Assembly (NCBI RefSeq): GCF_016765635.1
Contig: NZ_JAESVD010000001.1
Location: 248,001 to 312,000 of the forward strand
DNA length: 64,000 nt
Source of the DNA: Shewanella schlegeliana
GTDB taxonomy: Bacteria; Pseudomonadota; Gammaproteobacteria; Enterobacterales; Shewanellaceae
Direction of reading: 5' to 3'
Shown here piece by piece: positions 54,074-63,954 of this stretch (positions within the stretch are counted from its first letter, which is position 1; each line of letters opens with the position of its first letter). The translations under genes and the position numbers were made by a program. The notes beneath the pieces are model-generated. The model was given only the letters and a program-made list of their open reading frames with translations. It was not told the origin of the DNA and searched no databases.

Positions 54074-54420
54074 AGGTCACTCCAAAAAAATTCTGTCTTA
54101 AACTCAATTGAGTATTACTCTGCCATCGAAAATTTAATAATTCAAACTTGTTTTTGATGAATCGTCTGTATTTTTGTGTTTTCACTGGTGTAAGTTCTGT
54201 TTTTTTGGTTTAAAAAATAAGTTTTATTTAATTTTTAGTGTGGTTTTGTGTGGATTGTTTATTTTGAAGGTGTTTAAGTACGTTAGGGATTGGAGAATTA
54301 TCAATGACAACCGTTTAAAACTGCTTTGGCAGAATTAGTCGAAAAATTTCAGCTTTTAGATTGAATACTGAACGAAATAACCACCGTTAGGAGAAGTTTG
54401 CAGCTGATTGTATTAAGGGA
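54074..54420. promoter_or_regulatory. asnB upstream region
   Basis: About 350 bp, strongly AT-rich, expected to hold the asnB promoter; no specific operator recognised. Confidence 0.35.
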
Positions 54421-54460
54421 TAACAAAAAAAACGCCGACTCGTAATGTGTGAGTCGGCGT
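54421..54460 (-). terminator. Terminator after the M28 peptidase gene
   Basis: Stem ACGCCGACTC / GAGTCGGCGT with a 9-nt loop; on the minus strand it ends in a long T run. Confidence 0.9.
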
Positions 54461-54486
54461 GTTGGAAAACATTATTTCATTGTTCG

Positions 54487-56175
54487 TCAGAAGTTGGTGA
54501 GTTGCTTGCTCTTCTGGACGCTTTGTTGGTTTGGCTGTTTTTCTTGTGCTGGGCGCAGTGCGTTAAACTCTGTGCCTTTGTAGTAGCCGGGCCAGTCGCG
54601 GTTGTTACCTAATACGAAGGCGGCTTGGTAGAAGATGGCGAGATCTTCCAGCGCGCCAGATAGATCCCAATCTTCGCGATACTCATCACAGACATTGTGA
54701 TAGCAGCCTTTCATTTTCAGTTTCATCTGTGCCTTATATTGTGCGGTAGCCTCGTCTACAGGCTCACTACCGCCCCCTGCAAACACGGCGGGTACCCCTT
54801 CTTTGGCGAAGCTGAAATGATCTGAGCGGAAAAAACCGCCGGATTCGGGATATTTCTCACGTTTAGCGGTGCGGTTTTGACTCTTGAGGGCGTCTACTAG
54901 ATAGTTTTCTAGCTCAGATTTACCTTTGCCTACGATGGTGTAGTCGGTGGTACGACCGTAAATATTAGTGCTGTCTAAGTTAAATACCGCCACGCTCTTA
55001 TCGAGAGGGTAGATAGGGTTGGCTGCGTAATAACGAGAACCTAATAGTCCTTGTTCTTCGCCTGTCGTGGCGATAAAGGTCAGCGAGCGGGCGAGTGGAT
55101 GGCCGTTGTTAGCTTGCTCGGCAAACTGGCGTGCAATTTCCAATATTCCGGCGGTGCCAGAGGCGTTATCTAGGGCACCATTGTAGATCTGATCGCCATC
55201 TTTGCTGGCATCGACACCAATATGATCCCAATGAGCGGTAAATAGGATATGTTCATCTGGACGGCTACTACCGGGCAAGGTCGCTACGACATTGTAGCTA
55301 TTGGCATACTCCGCTTGATTTTCAAAGGCAATAGAGGCGGTTTGGTTCAGTGGTAGATTGATGGCGCTGGCGGCAGCACGGTCAGAAATCGTTGCTAATG
55401 ACAAACCTGATCTATCAAATAGCTCTGTGGCGACATCATAGGTGATCCAACCTTCGACTTTTACCCGCTCCGTTTGTTCGGGTTCGCTACGAACTAGATC
55501 TTGTTGAGCGCCGCTCCAACTGTTCTCCACAACAGACCAAGGATAAGAAGCTGGCTTCGTATCGTGAATGATAATAGCGCCTAGGGCGCCTTGGCGACTG
55601 GCTTCCTCGAACTTATAGTTCCAGCGACCATAGTAGGTCATGGCTTTACCGTTAAACTTGCCTGAATCGGGCCGTGAAAAGCCTGGATCATTGACTAGGA
55701 TCACTGCTATTTTTCCGTGCATATCTATATCTTGGTAATCGTTCCATTGATACTCTGGCGCGTTAATGCCGTATCCGACAAATACCAGCGGTGCCTTATT
55801 GATATCGACCTTAGCAATATCATGACGACTGCCTAAAACCACATCTTGTCGATGTTTAAGCTGCAGCTCTCCCAATCGAATTACCTGCTGCTCCGATGCG
55901 GTATAACTCACCATTGGTACAGCCTGGAGGTAATCTTTGCCGTTTGGTTTCTCTAAACCCATTTGTGTGAACGCATTACTTAGGTAATCCAGTGTCAGCT
56001 GTTCACCCTTTGTCGTCGGAGCGCGACCTTCAAATTCATCTGAAGCAAGGGTTTTAATGTCTTGGCGAAAGCGAGCTTCATCGAAGGTGACATCGCTTGG
56101 ATTGCTTATATTACTTGGATGTTGGCTGCAAGCACTCAGCAAGGTGAGTACACAAAGAGGTAAAATCGAACGCAT
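54487..56175 (-). CDS. M28 family metallopeptidase, lipoprotein
   Basis: 562 residues. Lipoprotein signal MRSILPLCVLTLLSACSQ with lipobox LSAC. A protease-associated domain is inserted (about residues 150-270), then the zinc aminopeptidase domain: FTAHWDHIGVD, YNGALDNASGTAGILEIARQF, IATTGEEQGLLGSRYYA (catalytic Glu), VFNLDSTNIYG and RSDHFSFAKEGVPAV. These carry all expected Zn ligands. Likely an envelope aminopeptidase; DSGK insert and Gln-rich tail are not unusual. Monocistronic. Confidence 0.92.
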   Translation of the reverse strand: MRSILPLCVLTLLSACSQHPSNISNPSDVTFDEARFRQDIKTLASDEFEGRAPTTKGEQLTLDYLSNAFTQMGLEKPNGKDYLQAVPMVSYTASEQQVIRLGELQLKHRQDVVLGSRHDIAKVDINKAPLVFVGYGINAPEYQWNDYQDIDMHGKIAVILVNDPGFSRPDSGKFNGKAMTYYGRWNYKFEEASRQGALGAIIIHDTKPASYPWSVVENSWSGAQQDLVRSEPEQTERVKVEGWITYDVATELFDRSGLSLATISDRAAASAINLPLNQTASIAFENQAEYANSYNVVATLPGSSRPDEHILFTAHWDHIGVDASKDGDQIYNGALDNASGTAGILEIARQFAEQANNGHPLARSLTFIATTGEEQGLLGSRYYAANPIYPLDKSVAVFNLDSTNIYGRTTDYTIVGKGKSELENYLVDALKSQNRTAKREKYPESGGFFRSDHFSFAKEGVPAVFAGGGSEPVDEATAQYKAQMKLKMKGCYHNVCDEYREDWDLSGALEDLAIFYQAAFVLGNNRDWPGYYKGTEFNALRPAQEKQPNQQSVQKSKQLTNF

Positions 56176-56631
56176 AGATAGGTCCTATTATTATTGTTTT
56201 AGACTTTTTAGCAGAATTTATGATGGCGGAAGAATACCCCCTATGGCAAGAGGGCGAGCTGAAAATCCCTTGGTAAAAATGTTACTTAATATTGCATGAG
56301 TAATAACTCAGTTAAAGCTTGGTTTAATAGATTATTCGCCACATTAGTCATCTAAACTAATTGGGCCGACAGCTAACGGTGCTATCTTCCGTATCATCAC
56401 TTAATAGAGTGAATATGACTCAAAATAAGGTTATATGTTTGAGTTGATATTGTTGGTGGTAATTGATTAATTGTTATAATTTGATTGACCTTAACGATAT
56501 TTAAGATACTGTGTCTTTATCGACTCAATTATGAAGGTAGATAGCTACTAACATTATGTTTTACATCCCTAATATAGGTTTGTAAACCCTAGGTTGTGTT
56601 GCCACTTTTATACAAAATCAGTGATACTCTT
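56176..56631. other. Divergent intergenic region
   Basis: 456 bp between the M28 and GGDEF genes. AT-rich; no small gene or clear promoter pair assigned. Confidence 0.35.
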
Positions 56632-58605
56632 ATGGAAAAGTTTATTACGTTTTTTATCTTTTTGGTACTGACATGCAGCTCATTTGCAGTGAATGCGGCT
56701 GAATTTTCACCACTAGATACCATCGGAAAGTTGAGCAATGGCCAGCGGATCTTGGCTTTGCTTAATGACAAAACCCTCGATACGGCCTATAAACGCCAAC
56801 AATTGATGCAAGAGATCCCCAAAGAACAGGCACAGTTGTCTGCCTATTATGCATTTGCCTATTATCGCATTTTACATGACATAGAGATGTCAAATGGCTC
56901 TCCTAAGGCTGCAGAGCTAGCGATATCAAAGATGTTATCTGTGGGGCAAAGACTAAATGAAATTTGGCTAATTGCCGAAGCGAAAATGTGGCAGGCGACT
57001 TTTGCCGTTAAACAGAGTCGCTTTGATGATGGATTGACCTTAGTTGATGAAGCGATTCGTTTATCGAAGGCCGCTAATTTCGACCACTTAACTGGGCGTG
57101 CTTTTAATACCAAGGGGGCGCTTTATTATTTTCAAGATCAGTACTATGTCGCACTTGAATATTATTTGAAAGCCCTCGATATCTTTAGAGTACAACCAGA
57201 AGATCCTTATGTTAGCAAGGTACTGTCTAATGTTGCGGTTATCTATGTTGATCTTCAGCAGTGGGATAAAGCTTGGGACTCTAATAATGAGGCGTTAGCG
57301 CATGTTGACCAGTATGGCGGTAGCTATGAGCAATTCAGTGTCTTTAACAACAATGCCGCTTTTATATTAGAGCAGTTAGGTAGGGTTAGTGAGAGTAAGC
57401 CCTATTTGATCGCTGCCCAGAAAAATGCTGAGTTAAGTGGTAATTTGAACGTGAAGATGAATACCAAGATCTCTTGGGCTCATTACTACCTTTCGATAGG
57501 ACAGTATCAGTCGGCTGCTGATTTAGGTCGAGAGTGTGTCGCACTCGCCTCCGTTAATCGCTACCTGCTACTTGAAAGTGACTGTAGCAGAATATTAGCT
57601 AAGGCGTTGGTTAATTTAGGATTGGTTGATGATGCGCTCGTGGCGCTAACAAAGAGTGAGGCCTTGTATCGTCAGATTGGTACACGTGCAGGGTTAGCTG
57701 ATACCTATAACACCTATACCCTCGCTTTTGAGGCGCTGGGGGATTACAAAACCGCATTGCTTTATCAGCGTAAGGCTAACGAAGAAGATAAAGCTTTGTT
57801 GTTCGATAGACGAGCCCAAATGAGTCTTGAGCTGAGTAAAAGTTATCAAGAGAAATATCGTCAACAAGAGCTGGCAGTGTTAAAAGCTGAGAACGATGCG
57901 CAAGACGCCCACCTTGCGGAGCAGCAACTTCGTGAAGAGCTACTTTTCGTTATTATTCTCGTTGGTATCATTTTCATTTCTTTACTAATAAAAAAACGCT
58001 ATGGCTTGGAAAGCGATAATAAGCATCTACAAAGCTCTAATCGGGAACTATATAAGCAGTCCAACCTCGACACCTTAACGGGCCTGTATAATCGTCGCTA
58101 CTTCTTAGACTATTTAGCCCAGCAAGGGCAACTATCAACATCGAAAGACACTAGAATGTGTTTGGCCATTATCGATATTGACCACTTTAAGAGGGTCAAT
58201 GACACCTATGGCCATGATATGGGGGATGAAGTACTAGTTAGGGTTGGACAACTGATCCAGAGCAAAACTCGTGAAGATGACCTGCTTATTCGCTGGGTCG
58301 GTGAAGAATTTATTCTGTTGCTATGTTGGCCTGAGGCATCCAGTCCTAAATCTGCGAAAGTGCTATCTAACTATTTTGAGCGTATTCGTCAGGCGATCGC
58401 CGATACCATTATTGAGGTTGAAGAGCAGCAGTTGCATTTAACCGTTTCGATTGGAGTGGGACAGCCATTAGATGCACGCACCTTAGTCGATTCCTGGCAG
58501 CGAGTGCTTGATGGTGCCGATAAGGCGCTCTATCTCGCTAAGAGACTGGGGCGAAACCGTGTGGTGCTAGCTCAGGAAGCATCACTTTCATTGGGAAGTG
58601 ATTGA
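56632..58605 (+). CDS. TPR-GGDEF protein (putative diguanylate cyclase)
   Basis: 657 residues from the ATG at 56632, which starts a clean signal peptide (MEKFITFFIFLVLTCSSFAVNA). A long periplasmic part has TPR-like helix pairs (residues about 90-400, such as GRAFNTKGALYYFQDQYYVALEYYLKALDIF), then a coiled coil, one membrane helix (LLFVIILVGIIFISLLI), and a cytoplasmic GGDEF domain (DTLTGLYNRRYFLDYL, AIIDIDHFKRVNDTYGHDMGDEVL). The active-site loop reads WVGEEF, with Val replacing the first Gly. c-di-GMP synthesis is likely but this substitution leaves it open. No I-site RxxD is obvious. Confidence 0.88.
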   Translation: MEKFITFFIFLVLTCSSFAVNAAEFSPLDTIGKLSNGQRILALLNDKTLDTAYKRQQLMQEIPKEQAQLSAYYAFAYYRILHDIEMSNGSPKAAELAISKMLSVGQRLNEIWLIAEAKMWQATFAVKQSRFDDGLTLVDEAIRLSKAANFDHLTGRAFNTKGALYYFQDQYYVALEYYLKALDIFRVQPEDPYVSKVLSNVAVIYVDLQQWDKAWDSNNEALAHVDQYGGSYEQFSVFNNNAAFILEQLGRVSESKPYLIAAQKNAELSGNLNVKMNTKISWAHYYLSIGQYQSAADLGRECVALASVNRYLLLESDCSRILAKALVNLGLVDDALVALTKSEALYRQIGTRAGLADTYNTYTLAFEALGDYKTALLYQRKANEEDKALLFDRRAQMSLELSKSYQEKYRQQELAVLKAENDAQDAHLAEQQLREELLFVIILVGIIFISLLIKKRYGLESDNKHLQSSNRELYKQSNLDTLTGLYNRRYFLDYLAQQGQLSTSKDTRMCLAIIDIDHFKRVNDTYGHDMGDEVLVRVGQLIQSKTREDDLLIRWVGEEFILLLCWPEASSPKSAKVLSNYFERIRQAIADTIIEVEEQQLHLTVSIGVGQPLDARTLVDSWQRVLDGADKALYLAKRLGRNRVVLAQEASLSLGSD

Positions 58606-58730
58606 AGGTAAGTAATAAAGTAACAATGCTTTAGCTACTAGCCTAGAGGCAAGGTTTCGTATTGACCAGCTTTTATTCAGCTCATAGTCTGTAAGCTGAA
58701 GGAATTATAGTGCAATGAAAAAGGAAGATA

Positions 58731-60269
58731 ATGAATACCAAACTTGAGTTCAAATCAGCCGTAGCATCTATCGCTCTATTACTGGGAATGTCATCACCGT
58801 TAGTGGCAGCAGAAGCTCCCACTCCTGGTTATAATAACAAGATCCCTGCGAGTATTATGACTCCCAATAAGGTTGAGACGAGTATCGGCACATTGGAGTT
58901 TCATGATGGAGCGCCGACAGTTAAAACCAGCCGTAAAATCTATGATAACCTCAATACTATTCGTGCAACTGAAACCTTTTTAAATGCGATCCCTATGGCT
59001 TCGGTGGAAGCACTGCGAATTGGACATGAAAACCTTGGGATAACTCAATCAAATCAAGTGTTACTGTTCGATAAATTAATGGACTCAAATCCACTTTTCT
59101 TAACGGGTAATACTGACACGGTTTACGCATCAGCGTTTTTAGATCTTAAACGTGATGGTCCGACGGTCGTCGAGGTTCCAGCAGGAATGGGACCAACGAC
59201 CGTAAATGACGCTTTTTTTCGCTTTGTAACCGATATGGGGATTGTAGGCCCCGATAAAGGTAAGGGCGGTAAGTACCTGGTTTTGCCTCCTGGATACAAA
59301 GGAGAAGTGCCAAAAGGCTACTTTGTCTCTGAGTCAACAAGCTATACCAATTGGTTTATTGCACGTGGATTTCTCAAAGATGGCAAGACAGATTCTGCTG
59401 TTCAAGCGTTTAAGCAACACCTAAAAATTTATCCTCTGGCCAAGCAGACTCAGCCGCCAAAAATGGTGTTTAAGTCAGGTAGTGGCTTAGAGTTTAATAC
59501 GGTTCATGCCAATGATTTTCACTTCTTCAAAGAGATCCAACCTGTTTTGGAGAAGGAGCCAGTGTCCTTTATTGACCCTGAGCTTCGCGGCTTGATGGCG
59601 AGTATTGGTATTCAAAAGGGTAAGCCTTTTGCGCCGGATGAACACATGACTGAGCTACTCTCTGACGGTGTCGCTATCGGTAACGCCACAGCAAGATCCC
59701 TGATGTTTCAACCACAAGATGATAGTGTTTACGTCTATCCCAACAGGCTTTGGAAAACGGCCTTTATTGGCGGTGACTATCGTTGGTTAATCGATGACGG
59801 TGAGGGGGGACGTAATTTGGATGCCCGTACCTATTTCTTCTATATGGCGACAGTCAATACTCCGGCAATGGCGCTTAAGCTTATCGGCAAGGGATCGCAA
59901 TATGCAATGCTGGACAAGTCAAAAGACTCGGCGTACCTGAGCGGTAGCAAGACCTATAAACTGAATATCCCTGCCAATGTACCCGCAAAAAACTTCTGGT
60001 CGATAGTGGCTTACGATACGCAAACTCGCTCGGAGTTGCAGACGGGACAGCAGTTCCCAAGTCGTAATAATCAGCGTGATGATTTGGCCCAAAACGCTGA
60101 TGGTTCTGTGGATATTTACTTCGGTCCAAATGCGCCAGAGGGGAAAGAGAGTAACTGGATCCAAACGGTACCCAATAAAGGCTGGTTTATCTTGCTACGC
60201 CTCTATGGTCCTTTGGAAACTTGGTTTGATAAGAGTTGGCAACCCGGTGATATTGTTGAAATTAAGTAG
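58731..60269 (+). CDS. DUF1254/DUF1214 domain exported protein
   Basis: 512 residues with signal peptide (MNTKLEFKSAVASIALLLGMSSPLVAAEA). DUF1254 block: ETFLNAIPMASVEALR, DSNPLFLTGNTDTVYASAFLDLKRDGPTVVEVPAG. DUF1214 block at the C-terminus: KNFWSIVAYDTQTRSELQTGQ and NWIQTVPNKGWFILLRLYGPLETWFDKSWQPGDI. The family is widespread and its function is not established. AAGGA precedes the ATG. Not in an obvious operon. Confidence 0.88.
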   Translation: MNTKLEFKSAVASIALLLGMSSPLVAAEAPTPGYNNKIPASIMTPNKVETSIGTLEFHDGAPTVKTSRKIYDNLNTIRATETFLNAIPMASVEALRIGHENLGITQSNQVLLFDKLMDSNPLFLTGNTDTVYASAFLDLKRDGPTVVEVPAGMGPTTVNDAFFRFVTDMGIVGPDKGKGGKYLVLPPGYKGEVPKGYFVSESTSYTNWFIARGFLKDGKTDSAVQAFKQHLKIYPLAKQTQPPKMVFKSGSGLEFNTVHANDFHFFKEIQPVLEKEPVSFIDPELRGLMASIGIQKGKPFAPDEHMTELLSDGVAIGNATARSLMFQPQDDSVYVYPNRLWKTAFIGGDYRWLIDDGEGGRNLDARTYFFYMATVNTPAMALKLIGKGSQYAMLDKSKDSAYLSGSKTYKLNIPANVPAKNFWSIVAYDTQTRSELQTGQQFPSRNNQRDDLAQNADGSVDIYFGPNAPEGKESNWIQTVPNKGWFILLRLYGPLETWFDKSWQPGDIVEIK

Positions 60270-60673
60270 AGGGATCAATAGAAGGGTATCGGTAGAATAA
60301 ATACTAAAGTAGCATATGGTGCTTGGTTATAATGCTTGCACTTTATGTTACTTTTTTAGCATTACTTCTAGAATAATACGCTTCTTAGCTCTGAAGTGAT
60401 CTCAGTGAGATAGCGAGTTGTTGGGCGGTAATCAATTTTAAAAGCTTCTCACCGAGGTATTTTCATACGGTTATGTGGATAGCCGGATTATCAGGTATAT
60501 CAGAAGGCAAATGCACTAGTAGTGATAAAGTAAAGCTGCATAACTTTTATACCCAAAAAAACTAAACCCCAAGTTGCAAGTGCTAACTTGGGGTAAGAAC
60601 TCGACGTAACTGATAACGCCCACACCGAGCTTTAATCAACAGAAGTTGTTTACTCTATAATTTCAGCCGAGTG
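60270..60673. other. Convergent intergenic region
   Basis: 404 bp between two convergent genes. A hairpin (CCCCAAGTT / AACTTGGGG, 60567-60593, 9-nt loop) may terminate transcription. No gene seen. Confidence 0.5.
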
Positions 60674-61888
60674 CTATAAATTAGTTTTTGATGGTATACC
60701 ATGAGCAGAGTTGAGAAGTAGTTCTGCTAAATCATTATTATCCATCGTTTCTCCATTTAGCATGCGTGCCAGAACTTCACTACCAAACAGCTGTGGCGAC
60801 AGTAATACATCAGGCTGCACCCTTTGTATTTTAGATAAATTTTTACTGTCATTGACTATAATCACTGTCTTCGCATTAGCACTTAAGTCTTTAGCCGATA
60901 ACACGATAAAAGCATTATCAGCATCATTATCAGTTAATGCTAAGATAGCTCGACATTGCTCTAAGCCAGCTTGTTTTAATACGGCTGTGTCGCTACTGTC
61001 ACCGGAGATAATATCAAATTTCCCCTCTAAGCTTTGTTCAATAATCTCGAACTCATCACTGGGTCTTACTGTGATAATCGTGACGGCTAATCCGCGCTGA
61101 TGTAGTTTAATTATGGTATTTGTCGCCATGGCTGACGTACCACAAACAATAAAGTGATCGGCTCTTTTCATGGTGTGTTTTTTTCCTTGTATAAGTTTGC
61201 TTAAACCATCTCTAATGAAAGGCCCAAAAATAGTACTCACGGATGTTGCAAACACGGCAATTCCGGCAATAATCATCGAAATAGTGAAGAGCCTTGCGGT
61301 TTCTGTCACGGGCAAAATATCGCCATAACCCACAGTGGTCATCGTCACCATGGCAAAATAAAATGCCATACTTAAGTCAGTTATTTTTGGCGAAAAACCG
61401 TCACCAAAATACAAGCTACCATACGTCGAGTAGATGATTAGAATGACAAAGCTGATGATTGAGACAATCCCTGCTGCAGTTGCACTACTGCGATTGAAAT
61501 CTCGACTTTGGAACAATAATAAGATAATGCTGAAGCTACAGAAAACGATATTTAATAGTAGATTAGAATAATAATGTACTGTAAAAACTAAGGTCGTTAG
61601 CAGTAGTACAAGGCTCATTACCCAAGCGATACGTGCACGAAACAATAAACCGATTGAGTTCAGCAGTAAAAATGCCCCAAGCATAAACCAAGGTGCATTA
61701 GTGAGTACTGTAAAATCAATATCTGCAAGGTGTGAGAGCTGCTGTGGGCTAAATACCTGAGCCGACATTCCGTAAACGGTTTTAAATATCAACAAGCTAT
61801 TAAGCAGTACTGTGATAGCACTGAGCTTGTATCGCTGATGCTGCCAAATTAGCAGACTTTTATGACGCCACTCATTGAATGTTATCAA
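60674..61888 (-). CDS. kch: Voltage-gated-type potassium channel with RCK domain
   Basis: 404 residues, closely following E. coli Kch (417). About six membrane segments, pore loop TMTTVGYGDILPVT with the TVGYGD selectivity filter, and a cytoplasmic RCK/TrkA-N domain: DHFIVCGTSAMATNTIIKLHQRG, GDSSDTAVLKQAGLEQCRAILALTDNDADNAFIVLSAKDL, LSPQLFGSEVLARMLNGE. The nucleotide loop lacks the full GxGxxG, as also in E. coli Kch. Physiological role of Kch is still uncertain. Monocistronic. Confidence 0.92.
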   Translation of the reverse strand: MITFNEWRHKSLLIWQHQRYKLSAITVLLNSLLIFKTVYGMSAQVFSPQQLSHLADIDFTVLTNAPWFMLGAFLLLNSIGLLFRARIAWVMSLVLLLTTLVFTVHYYSNLLLNIVFCSFSIILLLFQSRDFNRSSATAAGIVSIISFVILIIYSTYGSLYFGDGFSPKITDLSMAFYFAMVTMTTVGYGDILPVTETARLFTISMIIAGIAVFATSVSTIFGPFIRDGLSKLIQGKKHTMKRADHFIVCGTSAMATNTIIKLHQRGLAVTIITVRPSDEFEIIEQSLEGKFDIISGDSSDTAVLKQAGLEQCRAILALTDNDADNAFIVLSAKDLSANAKTVIIVNDSKNLSKIQRVQPDVLLSPQLFGSEVLARMLNGETMDNNDLAELLLNSAHGIPSKTNL

Positions 61889-62216
61889 AACGAACTTAGC
61901 CTAGGTTGTCTATAAGAGTTAGTGTGCAAGTTTAGTGTATACATGTTGCGCGTATATGCTGTGCTGGTGTGATCACAACAGCTTTGTGTACGATTATAGA
62001 ATAAACAGCTGAATTTTCAGGTTTAGTTTCTTATCTGTATCTGTGGTACCAGAGTAACAGATGTTTTCATCGTTTAAAATGAGCTCTCATATTTTAAGTT
62101 ATTATCACAATCGGTAAGCCTAAGTCACTTAAATGGTATTAGTCACTTAAATGGTATTAATCGCTTAAGTAGTATGAGTTGTGCAGATTTAGTGAGGTGT
62201 CTTAAGTACGGGCAAT
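61889..62216. other. Intergenic region upstream of kch
   Basis: About 330 bp, AT-rich, no gene. It includes an 18-bp tandem repeat (62123-62176) listed separately. The kch promoter should lie near 61900-62000. Confidence 0.4.
62123..62176. repeat. Three 18-bp tandem repeats
   Basis: Two exact copies of AGTCACTTAAATGGTATT and a third diverged copy (AATCGCTTAAGTAGTATG). Confidence 0.85.
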
Positions 62217-62243
62217 AAAAAAGGCACCCATAGGTGCCCTTTG
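62217..62243 (-). terminator. Terminator after purN
   Basis: Hairpin GGCACC cata GGTGCC, followed on the minus strand by a T run. Confidence 0.85.
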
Positions 62244-62269
62244 TATGCTGTTATATTTTCTGAAACAGA

Positions 62270-62914
62270 TTAGTCAGCTGCATAGCCATTGATTGCTAAT
62301 ACTTGACCATCAAGCATTGCAACGCCATCAACCATAGCAAGACGTTTCTGGCTGAACCATTTCACCACTAGTGGATAAATGGCGTGCTCCTGTTCATGAA
62401 CACGTTCAGCTAATGTATCTGCTGTGTCGTCTTCATAAACTGGCACTTTAGCTTGTAAGATGACTGGGCCTGCATCGAGCTCTGGCGTCACAAAGTGTAC
62501 GCTAGCACCGTGCTCAGGATCTTTTGCATCGATTGCACGTTGATGTGTGTGTAGTCCAGTATATTTAGGTAAGAGCGAAGGGTGGATGTTGACCATCTTG
62601 CCTTCAAAACGCTGAACGAATTCATCACTTAAAATACGCATAAAGCCAGCCAACACGATAAGATCGGGTTGGTACTTTTCAATCGCATTCAGAAGTCTTG
62701 CGTCGTACTCTTGTCTTGTTTCGCCGGTGTGAGCTATCACGCAGCTGGTATCAATCTCATTTTGGTGGGCACGAATCAATCCATAGGCGTCGGGCTTATT
62801 ACTGATCACACCGACTACTTCGGCTTGCAGGTTATCATCACAGCCATCGATAATGGCTTGTAAATTACTGCCATTACCTGAAATTAATACTAAAACGCGA
62901 CAACTCTGGGGCAT
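62270..62914 (-). CDS. purN: Phosphoribosylglycinamide formyltransferase
   Basis: 214 residues. Third step of purine synthesis: GAR plus 10-formyl-THF gives FGAR. VLVLISGNGSNLQAIID (GAR phosphate loop), VLAGFMRILSDEFVQRFEGKMVNIHPSLLPKYTG (Asn-His catalytic pair) and HFVTPELDAGPVILQ (catalytic Asp) are intact. Start shares TAATG with the purM stop, so it is coupled to purM. Confidence 0.97.
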   Translation of the reverse strand: MPQSCRVLVLISGNGSNLQAIIDGCDDNLQAEVVGVISNKPDAYGLIRAHQNEIDTSCVIAHTGETRQEYDARLLNAIEKYQPDLIVLAGFMRILSDEFVQRFEGKMVNIHPSLLPKYTGLHTHQRAIDAKDPEHGASVHFVTPELDAGPVILQAKVPVYEDDTADTLAERVHEQEHAIYPLVVKWFSQKRLAMVDGVAMLDGQVLAINGYAAD

Positions 62915-63954
62915 TACAGGATCTCCACTTGCTCTTCTTCGCCGTTACGCTTGGCAATGTTTCCGATTAACCATGCGTTTTCGCCTTCTGCTTTTAGCAA
63001 TTCTAAGGCTGAATCGACTTTATCAGCTGGTAGGGCGATAACCATACCAACGCCACAGTTGAAGGTGCGGTACATTTCAAATTCAGAAATGTTGCCGTTT
63101 TCCATCAACCAGTTAAACACGACTGGCCACTGCCAAGAGTCGCTGTTCACCACTGCTTTACAGTCTTCAGGCAGTACGCGTGGGATGTTTTCCCAGAATC
63201 CACCACCTGTAATGTGCGACATTGCATGAACATCATGTTGTTCAAGCAATTTAAGCAGTGACTTTACATAAATTTTTGTAGGTTCTAATAAATGGTCAAT
63301 CAGTGGCTTACCCGCAAGCTCTAGCTCTGGATCAGCTTTGCTTACTTCTAATACTTTGCGGATAAGTGAGAAACCATTTGAATGAGGGCCGCTTGACGCG
63401 AGTGCGATAAGTGCATCACCGTCTTGCACCTTAGTGCCGTCGATGATCTCTTCTTTTTCAACGACGCCGACGCAGAAACCTGCGAGGTCGTAATCTTCGC
63501 CTTCATACATGCCTGGCATTTCAGCAGTTTCGCCGCCGATAAGTGCACAGCCTGATTGGACACAGCCTTCGGCAATCCCTTTAACAACTGCGGTGGCAAC
63601 TTCAACATCGAGTTTGCCTGTCGCATAGTAATCAAGGAAGAACAGGGGCTCTGCACCTGAAACGATGAGATCGTTTGAACACATGGCGACTAAGTCGACA
63701 CCAACGTTATCATGCTTTTTAAAATCGATAGCTAGGCGTAACTTGGTGCCAACACCATCAGTACCAGAAACCAGTACTGGATGCTTATACTTAGTTGGTA
63801 GCTCACAAAGGGCACCAAAACCACCTAGGTTGCCCATGACTTCTGGACGACGGGTACGTTTTACTGCTGACTTGATGTTGTTAACTAGTGCATTTCCGGC
63901 GTCGATATCAACACCTGCATCTTTATAGCTTAGTGGGGTAGTAGGAGTGCTCAC
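62914..63954 (-). CDS. purM: Phosphoribosylformylglycinamidine cyclo-ligase
   Basis: 346 residues, normal length. AIR synthetase motifs: [106 protein letters not shown]. Forms AIR from FGAM with ATP. First gene of a purM-purN operon transcribed toward lower coordinates. The region beyond 63954 is too short to identify its control elements. Confidence 0.98.
   Translation of the reverse strand: MSTPTTPLSYKDAGVDIDAGNALVNNIKSAVKRTRRPEVMGNLGGFGALCELPTKYKHPVLVSGTDGVGTKLRLAIDFKKHDNVGVDLVAMCSNDLIVSGAEPLFFLDYYATGKLDVEVATAVVKGIAEGCVQSGCALIGGETAEMPGMYEGEDYDLAGFCVGVVEKEEIIDGTKVQDGDALIALASSGPHSNGFSLIRKVLEVSKADPELELAGKPLIDHLLEPTKIYVKSLLKLLEQHDVHAMSHITGGGFWENIPRVLPEDCKAVVNSDSWQWPVVFNWLMENGNISEFEMYRTFNCGVGMVIALPADKVDSALELLKAEGENAWLIGNIAKRNGEEEQVEIL

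Noticed and set aside
61120..61150. Loss of GxGxxG in the Kch RCK domain as a defect
   Set aside because: E. coli Kch has a similarly atypical loop, so this is normal for the family.
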